The notes under the pieces: generated by a model
Told to the model about the DNA's origin: nothing
Databases searched by the model: none
The model's input: the letters and a program-made list of their open reading frames with translations, nothing else
Part shown: piece by piece, positions 59,439-64,000 of the stretch
Layout of the letters: the number at the start of each line of letters is the position of its first letter
How positions within the stretch are numbered: the stretch's first letter is position 1
Position numbers and translations under genes: made by a program
NCBI GenBank assembly: GCA_958295775.1
Contig: CATQHC010000003.1
Location: 62,001-126,000 of the forward strand
Length of the DNA: 64,000 nucleotides
From: Chloroflexota bacterium
GTDB lineage: Bacteria; Chloroflexota; UBA11872; VXOZ01
Reading direction: 5' to 3'

Positions 59439-60108
59439 TGGCCTGGGCTATCTGCCCTGTGCCTGGCTGCACACTGGGCGCATTCTGTTCCAATTGAGCC
59501 AGGTAATCGGAAACCACCGCGCTGATTTTCTTGTGAATTTTCTTTGGGCTGGGCGTCGCGTCTATCATCTTAAAGCCGTATTCGTCTCCGAGCCTGTGAA
59601 AGTTCTTCCGCAGCGACGCTTGGTACTTGAGGAAACTCTCGAACATGCTGCTGCCCATCGGCAAGTCCATGCCGGACTCCCAATAGTTGAGCTCTCCATA
59701 CTTTGCCAGCGTGCGGTAGAAGAGCACCTCCGGCTCCGCGTCGAGAAATATGATCAAGTCCGGTTCCAGCGCTATGCCGAACAGACTCTTGAGCCACTTC
59801 AGGTCGGCCCCGCGCGCCAAGTCCCGGGCCATCAACGTGTAGATATAGCGATCGGCGAGCACCACGAAACCGGCCTGCATCGCCGGCACGATGCGGTTCT
59901 CCAACTGATCGGCCAGATCGGTAGCATAGAGCAAGCTCAGAGTCGTCTTGCCCAGCAGGTTGCCTCGCTTCGCCGAGGATATGGCCTTCCCAAGCAAGTC
60001 TGACCGCCGGATGCCCATCTCAAGCACGGCGTGTCCCGCTGACTCCAGCGACTCCTTGAGCAATTGCGCTTGGGTCGAGCGCCCGGAACAATCTGATCCT
60101 TCGATCAC
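59407..60108 (-). CDS. Thymidylate-kinase-like protein, copy A
   Basis: 233 residues from GTG 60108. Walker A is GSDCSGRSTQ, the lid/DR region is LADRYIYTLMARDLARG and EPDLIIFLDAEPEVLFYRTL follows, as in TMK-type nucleoside-monophosphate kinases. The N-terminus starts at IEGSDCS, too close to the P-loop; in-frame codons continue upstream for 29 more (RFYGCGLPHLEDLDLAGPLIV) with no ATG/GTG/TTG, so the true start may be an ATT at 60195, which has AAGGGGAT 7 bases before it. C-terminus has an extra tail. Paralogue of the next gene. Confidence 0.82.
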   Translation of the reverse strand: MIEGSDCSGRSTQAQLLKESLESAGHAVLEMGIRRSDLLGKAISSAKRGNLLGKTTLSLLYATDLADQLENRIVPAMQAGFVVLADRYIYTLMARDLARGADLKWLKSLFGIALEPDLIIFLDAEPEVLFYRTLAKYGELNYWESGMDLPMGSSMFESFLKYQASLRKNFHRLGDEYGFKMIDATPSPKKIHKKISAVVSDYLAQLEQNAPSVQPGTGQIAQAISRPVRVEED

Positions 60109-60304
60109 GATCAGCGGACCGGCAAGGTCCAGGTCCTCGAGGTGCGGCAGACCGCAGCCGTAGAAGCGTGCATGGGTCGGAATTATGCTGGAAATTTGCT
60201 CATCCCCTTATTGCTGGTTGTCATGCGTGTTGTTCTGAGTTCGCAAGCCGAGCCAAGCTTGCGCCGCGTGGAATGCGCGAGCGCGGGCCCGCGGCTGCGG
60301 CGGG

Positions 60305-60976
60305 TTAGATCTTGCCGGCCGGCGGCTCATAGTCCGCCAACTTCTCTTGCACCACCTTGTGCACCTCTCCCCAGGTTTCATGGATAGAGCGCGTTGCGTC
60401 AATAGTGACAAACTGCTCACTGCGCGCCATCTTATCGTACTGGTCTTTGATTCTGCCCTGGAACAGCTTGAAGCTCTCCACCGGATCGAGGGAGAGGCCC
60501 ACGTCCATACCGGCTTCGTAGTACTTCAAGGATGGGCGGCCGAAGAGAATGCGGGAGATTGAGACTTCCAACGGCGCGTGAAAATAGAACGCTATGGTCG
60601 GCTGCACGGCAAAGCGGTAGGTGTTGCGCACCCAAGGCAGATCGCAGCCGCGCGCGACGTCCCGCGCATAGGCGGTGTAGACGTAGCGGTCGGCCAGCAC
60701 GATGCAGCCGGCATGCAGCGGCGGCAGAATGACCTTTTCGTAGCGATCGGCAAAGTCGCACGCGTGAATGAGGCTAAATGTGGTGGGCGTGAGCAGTTCT
60801 TTGCGCTTCGCCCGCCGTGTCGCCTGCTTCACGATGGCCGAGGAGTTCCACTCGGTAAACACTACCGGGTACCCCTGCGACTGCAACCAGACGCGCAGGA
60901 GGTGGAGTTGCGTACTCTTGCCGGAGCCGTCGCAGCCCTCCACAACGATCAGGCGGCCGGGGTACTTCTTGTTCAT
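60305..60976 (-). CDS. Thymidylate-kinase-like protein, copy B
   Basis: 223 residues from ATG 60976; a GTG at 61006 in frame with GGGAGAG before it is an alternative. MNKKYPGRLIVVEGCDGSGKSTQLHLLRVWL carries Walker A (EGCDGSGKST). Then CIVLADRYVYTAYARDVARGCDL (DR-Y motif) and RSIHETWGEVHKVVQEKL. Same fold as copy A, and like it lacks the exact SLAYQ of canonical TMK (here TAYARD). It lies between TMK copy A and Ppx/GppA. Could phosphorylate a nucleotide or a related phosphate acceptor. Confidence 0.82.
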   Translation of the reverse strand: MNKKYPGRLIVVEGCDGSGKSTQLHLLRVWLQSQGYPVVFTEWNSSAIVKQATRRAKRKELLTPTTFSLIHACDFADRYEKVILPPLHAGCIVLADRYVYTAYARDVARGCDLPWVRNTYRFAVQPTIAFYFHAPLEVSISRILFGRPSLKYYEAGMDVGLSLDPVESFKLFQGRIKDQYDKMARSEQFVTIDATRSIHETWGEVHKVVQEKLADYEPPAGKI

Positions 60977-61111
60977 GCCTAAGCCGCGGATTTTTTTCAA
61001 TGCCACTTGTAATCTCTCCCTATTAAGAATTGCTGTACGGAACGCGGGGGTTGCTGGCTGAGGGACGGGCTTCAGGCGGAGCTGAATCCTTGAAGGAAGC
61101 CTCAAGTCTGA

Positions 61112-62812
61112 CTACGGTACGACCTCGGAACCTGCCCGTTTCAAGCGGTCATGCGTGTAGTCAAGATTAAAGTTTACACCAAATGCGGCTGCTATGTCAG
61201 TGAGCATCGCCTTAGTTTCGCGAATTTCGCACACGGCGTCGGGGTCTGCCGCAAGTTGCAGGGACACTTCGCGGCGATTGTCTGACACCACGCACGTGAT
61301 GGCCTCTACTAAGCTCGATTCGCTGCGGTCGAGCGCCTCGCTGAGTTGAAGGATTCCGCCTAGCTTGGTCACGGCGTCCACGTCTTGCTTCTTCAGGAGC
61401 GAGCGATACTCCGGCCAGCGTTTCAATGGCCCGACATTGCCGTTATGCACGGCCACCAGACAGGCAACTATGAGCAACTCGCGGTGAGAGAGACCGTCGA
61501 TGCCCGTACGCGTGAGCAGATAGAAGCCGTGTTCGTCGTGGTTATAGTAGTTCACGGCAATGCCCACGTCGTGGAGGAGCGCCGCAATGTGCAGCAGCCT
61601 GCGCAAATCGGCACGCAAGCCGTGGACTGGCGCGAGCTGGTCAAAGAGCGCCAGCGCCAGATCGGATACATGATTCGCGTGGGTTTCGTCCACACTGTAG
61701 TAACGCATGAGGTTGGTGGCGGCAAAGAGCGCCGGGTCCGGCACGCGCGGTTCTATCAAGCCGCCACCGAGCACGTGATTCAGAAACAAGCCCTCGCGCA
61801 GGCCTCTCCCGCTGATGGCGAGCGCAGTGGCGCCAGCCGTCTGCGCGAGGCTGCACACGACCGCCGCTCCCGCGACAATGATGTCGGCCCGCTTGGTGGA
61901 AAGTCCGGGGACTTTACGCCGTTCCTCGAGGCTGAGCTTCCGGAGCATGGCGTAGATGTCTTCAACGGCGGCAATCGGTAGGATCATGCCGTGGAGGAGG
62001 TCGAGCGGGTAGCCCGTCCGCCGGCGGTAGATTTTGGCCAGATTGCGCGCGGTGCCGCCAATGCCGATCATGACCGGCTTGCCTTTGTGTAAGAGGGTGG
62101 CGTCTTTGCGCGGCCTGCGCGCGGCGTTTTCGCGCGGCTTACGCGCGGCGTTTTCGCGCGGCTTGCGCTTGGCGGCCTGCTTGCCGGAGCGCAAGGGCGC
62201 GGCAACGTCGTCGTGCCCGTTGAGCCAAGGGAGGGCCTGGAGATTGGTCTTGATGTGGTCCTCGAGCGTGCGCAACTGTTTGTTGGTGGGCTTATCCCGG
62301 TCGAGGAACGCGCTGGTAAGCGTGATTGCGCCCAGCGGCACGCTCGTCATGTGTGTGGCGGCGCCTGCGTGCGTGCGCACGATCTGCACGCTGCCACCCC
62401 CAATGTCTACGACGAGGCCGTTTGAGGCTGCGGCGCTGTTGGCCGCTGCGATGTAGTCGTAATAGGCTTCCTCATCACCGGATATGATGCTGATGCGCAG
62501 ACCGGTCTCGGCTCTAATGCGGTCGACGATTTCCGGTCCGTTACGGGCCCGCCGCAGGGCGCTCGTGGCAACGCCGATAACGTGCGTGACGCGATGCGCG
62601 GTGCAGAAGCGTGCGAGTACGCGGGAAATCTCCAACGTGCGCGCGGTGGCCTCGGCAGTGAGGTAGCCGTCCTCATCGAGCTGTTCCCCCAGCCGCAGCG
62701 TCTCACGCAGTTCGTCCACGAGCTTGAACGCACGGTCCGCATAGACCTCCAAGAGCGCCAAACGCGCTGAGTTGGAGCCGATGTCGATGACGGCCACGCG
62801 TTCTCCGGTCAT
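61112..62812 (-). CDS. ppx: Ppx/GppA phosphatase family protein with basic insert
   Basis: 566 residues, strong GAGGAGGAAGC site. Actin-like fold: VAVIDIGSNSARLALLEV, GVATSALRRARNGPEIVDRI, VVDIGGGSVQIVR and IGIGGTARNLAKIYRRR. The C-terminal HD-like part (RRLLHIAALLHDVGIAVNYYNHDEHGFYLL) is also present. Between residues ~200 and 245 a polybasic stretch, encoded by 24-base direct repeats (62119-62170), interrupts the domain: KPRENAAR twice then RPRKDATL. Ppx breaks polyphosphate; GppA acts on pppGpp. Confidence 0.92.
   Translation of the reverse strand: MTGERVAVIDIGSNSARLALLEVYADRAFKLVDELRETLRLGEQLDEDGYLTAEATARTLEISRVLARFCTAHRVTHVIGVATSALRRARNGPEIVDRIRAETGLRISIISGDEEAYYDYIAAANSAAASNGLVVDIGGGSVQIVRTHAGAATHMTSVPLGAITLTSAFLDRDKPTNKQLRTLEDHIKTNLQALPWLNGHDDVAAPLRSGKQAAKRKPRENAARKPRENAARRPRKDATLLHKGKPVMIGIGGTARNLAKIYRRRTGYPLDLLHGMILPIAAVEDIYAMLRKLSLEERRKVPGLSTKRADIIVAGAAVVCSLAQTAGATALAISGRGLREGLFLNHVLGGGLIEPRVPDPALFAATNLMRYYSVDETHANHVSDLALALFDQLAPVHGLRADLRRLLHIAALLHDVGIAVNYYNHDEHGFYLLTRTGIDGLSHRELLIVACLVAVHNGNVGPLKRWPEYRSLLKKQDVDAVTKLGGILQLSEALDRSESSLVEAITCVVSDNRREVSLQLAADPDAVCEIRETKAMLTDIAAAFGVNFNLDYTHDRLKRAGSEVVP
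62119..62170. repeat. In-gene 24-base tandem repeat
   Basis: GCGCGGCGTTTTCGCGCGGCTT[AG]C occurs about two and a half times within the ppx gene. It encodes the KPRENAA repeat (read on the other strand). Confidence 0.75.
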
Positions 62813-62855
62813 GCTTCCTCCTCGTCAAGTTGCGGCGATGGCTGCGCGCGGGACG

Positions 62856-63875
62856 CTACGCCGAAGACGACACAATCTCTTGCAAGCGCTGACGGAACTC
62901 GACCCCGGTGAGACGTTCCCAGATAACCGGAAACGTATGCGCGTATGTCCGTACGCGCTCGTCGCAATAGGCGAGGTATCCGCCCAACGCTTCCTGGGCC
63001 GCGGCGGGATGACGCGCTTCAGCCTCGCTGCGCTGCCACTTTTCCAGAAGCTTGCGCAGGTCGACACCGGCCACGTACGCATCGTTCAGTTCGCCAAGAT
63101 GATCTTGGGCGCGCTTGATCTCCTCGATTGTGGCTTTCGCTTGCGGAGCAAGGGCCTCGCGGAGGAATTCCATAGCGTAGCGCAGACGCTTACAATCGAT
63201 GCGCACCGCGTGCAACGTCTCTATCGACGCGCCGTGGAGCGAAGGACCGTACCTGAGCAGCTTTTCATAGCGTTTGCAGATGAGGCGCGGCGTCTCGGTG
63301 GCAACGCGCGATTCACCCTTGGGAGAGAACGGCGCCGTTTGGCCGTTACTGCCGGCGGAAGGGGATTCAAGCGGAGATTCACTGGCAAGGAGTGTGCCTA
63401 CTCTTTGCTTTAGCACTTGGTACCGTTTGCTTTCCAGGTACTTCAGCATCGCTTTGCGGGCGCGGGCGCGCCGCTTCTGCCAGCGCTGCGCGAGTGGGTT
63501 CAACGCAGCCTGCCCGTCCGCCGGCAGAGTGGCGCGGTAGGCGGCCAGGTTCTCAAGCATGACGTCACAATCCCGTGCGGGTCCAAGGGCGCGTCCGAGG
63601 CGGCGCAGGTCTTTGCGCAGGTAGGCGGCGTGCTGCTTGGGGAGATAGGGGCGAAACAACAGTACTGCCGCACGCAGCCGGCGCACGGCAACCCGCATAT
63701 CGTGCAGTTCTAAGCTGTCGCTGCCAGCAATGGCGCCGGCTTCATGCCGCAACACGCGGTTGAAATGCAAGCGCAGAGCCTTGCGCGCGGCCGCGTGCAC
63801 GGTGTCGTGCCGCGCTATCCCCGGACGTTTCGTGGACGGCTTGACGTTTGCTGTCGTTGTGATCGCTCTCTCCAA
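62856..63875 (-). CDS. CHAD-domain protein
   Basis: 339 residues from TTG 63875. CHAD is a histidine-rich, all-helical domain that binds polyphosphate. Basic surface and motifs are evident: ELHDMRVAVRRLRAAVLLFRPYL, LRRLGRALGPARDCDVML, IETLHAVRIDCKRLRYAMEFLREAL and RAQDHLGELNDAYVAG. The two halves are joined by a Ser/Gly/Pro-rich linker (about 165-190). Lies directly upstream of ppx on the same strand, so it was probably transcribed with it. No CYTH domain. Confidence 0.92.
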   Translation of the reverse strand: MERAITTTANVKPSTKRPGIARHDTVHAAARKALRLHFNRVLRHEAGAIAGSDSLELHDMRVAVRRLRAAVLLFRPYLPKQHAAYLRKDLRRLGRALGPARDCDVMLENLAAYRATLPADGQAALNPLAQRWQKRRARARKAMLKYLESKRYQVLKQRVGTLLASESPLESPSAGSNGQTAPFSPKGESRVATETPRLICKRYEKLLRYGPSLHGASIETLHAVRIDCKRLRYAMEFLREALAPQAKATIEEIKRAQDHLGELNDAYVAGVDLRKLLEKWQRSEAEARHPAAAQEALGGYLAYCDERVRTYAHTFPVIWERLTGVEFRQRLQEIVSSSA

Positions 63876-64000
63876 CCGTAACGGAAAGGTGCGGCAGTGT
63901 GAGATTCGGGTTTAGTGCGCCAATGCAGGAGGCGTACGCAGGGGCAGCCCGACACTTCGGAGTGATTGCTAAGAGTAACTCCCAAGCTCAATGCCGATGC
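63876..64000. other. Right-edge spacer
   Basis: Upstream of the CHAD gene. Nothing recognisable. Confidence 0.4.

Overview
This 64 kb window is bacterial chromosome with about 50 intact protein genes, one tRNA, one IS30-type insertion sequence, two toxin-antitoxin pairs and many short intergenic palindromic repeats. It is GC-rich. Both strands are used and many genes start with GTG or TTG. The core genes (RNase J, MutS2 with Smr domain, SpoIIIE/FtsK, nadD-rsfS, PhoB/PhoR/PhoU) and the short hairpin repeats suggest a free-living or host-associated Chloroflexota-like bacterium. That placement is inferred from gene content and style; no ribosomal RNA is present to prove it.

Layout. 1-5 kb: end of a membrane protein, a small membrane protein, a secreted plant-type leucine-rich-repeat protein, then nadD and rsfS. 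5-18.5 kb: MutS2, an acyl-CoA synthetase, two lipoproteins (Cache domain; intradiol dioxygenase), a metallo-beta-lactamase/cupin fusion, a sugar-nucleotide-type dehydrogenase, AroQ, an SDR, LeuB and an acetyltransferase, all separated by repeat-rich spacers. 18.7-24.2 kb: RNase J, SpoIIIE/FtsK and FabF. 24.4-25.9 kb: an AT-richer two-gene island encoding a predicted proteasome-like Ntn-hydrolase and a small partner. 26-30.9 kb: glycosyltransferase, amidohydrolase, methyltransferase, orphan ABC permease. 30.9-34.2 kb: a HepT/MntA module and a PIN/Phd module, with a decayed second copy of the 3' end of the CCA-adding enzyme gene beside them. 34.8-40.4 kb: GH15 glycosidase, a long spacer with DnaA-box-like motifs, an Eis-like acetyltransferase, a HAD phosphatase, a DUF1445 protein. 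40.5-48 kb: four GT4 glycosyltransferases, a nitrilase-family protein and an IS30 element. 48.2-54.4 kb: MoaD/MoaE, an iron alcohol dehydrogenase, tRNA-Arg(CCU) and a complete FecBCD/BtuFCD-type importer. 54.7-63.9 kb: a phosphate/polyphosphate block with PhoB-like regulator, PhoR-like kinase, zinc-ribbon protein, PhoU, arsenate reductase, two tandem thymidylate-kinase-like proteins, Ppx/GppA and a CHAD protein.

The most unusual items are the proteasome-like Ntn-hydrolase pair (24375-25935), the cca 3'-end duplication flanking a toxin-antitoxin cassette (31684-33082), a cluster of DnaA-box-like motifs that could be a replication origin (36891-37251), repeat elements that became coding sequence inside glycosyltransferase genes, and the phosphate/polyphosphate neighbourhood with two unusual TMK-like kinases.
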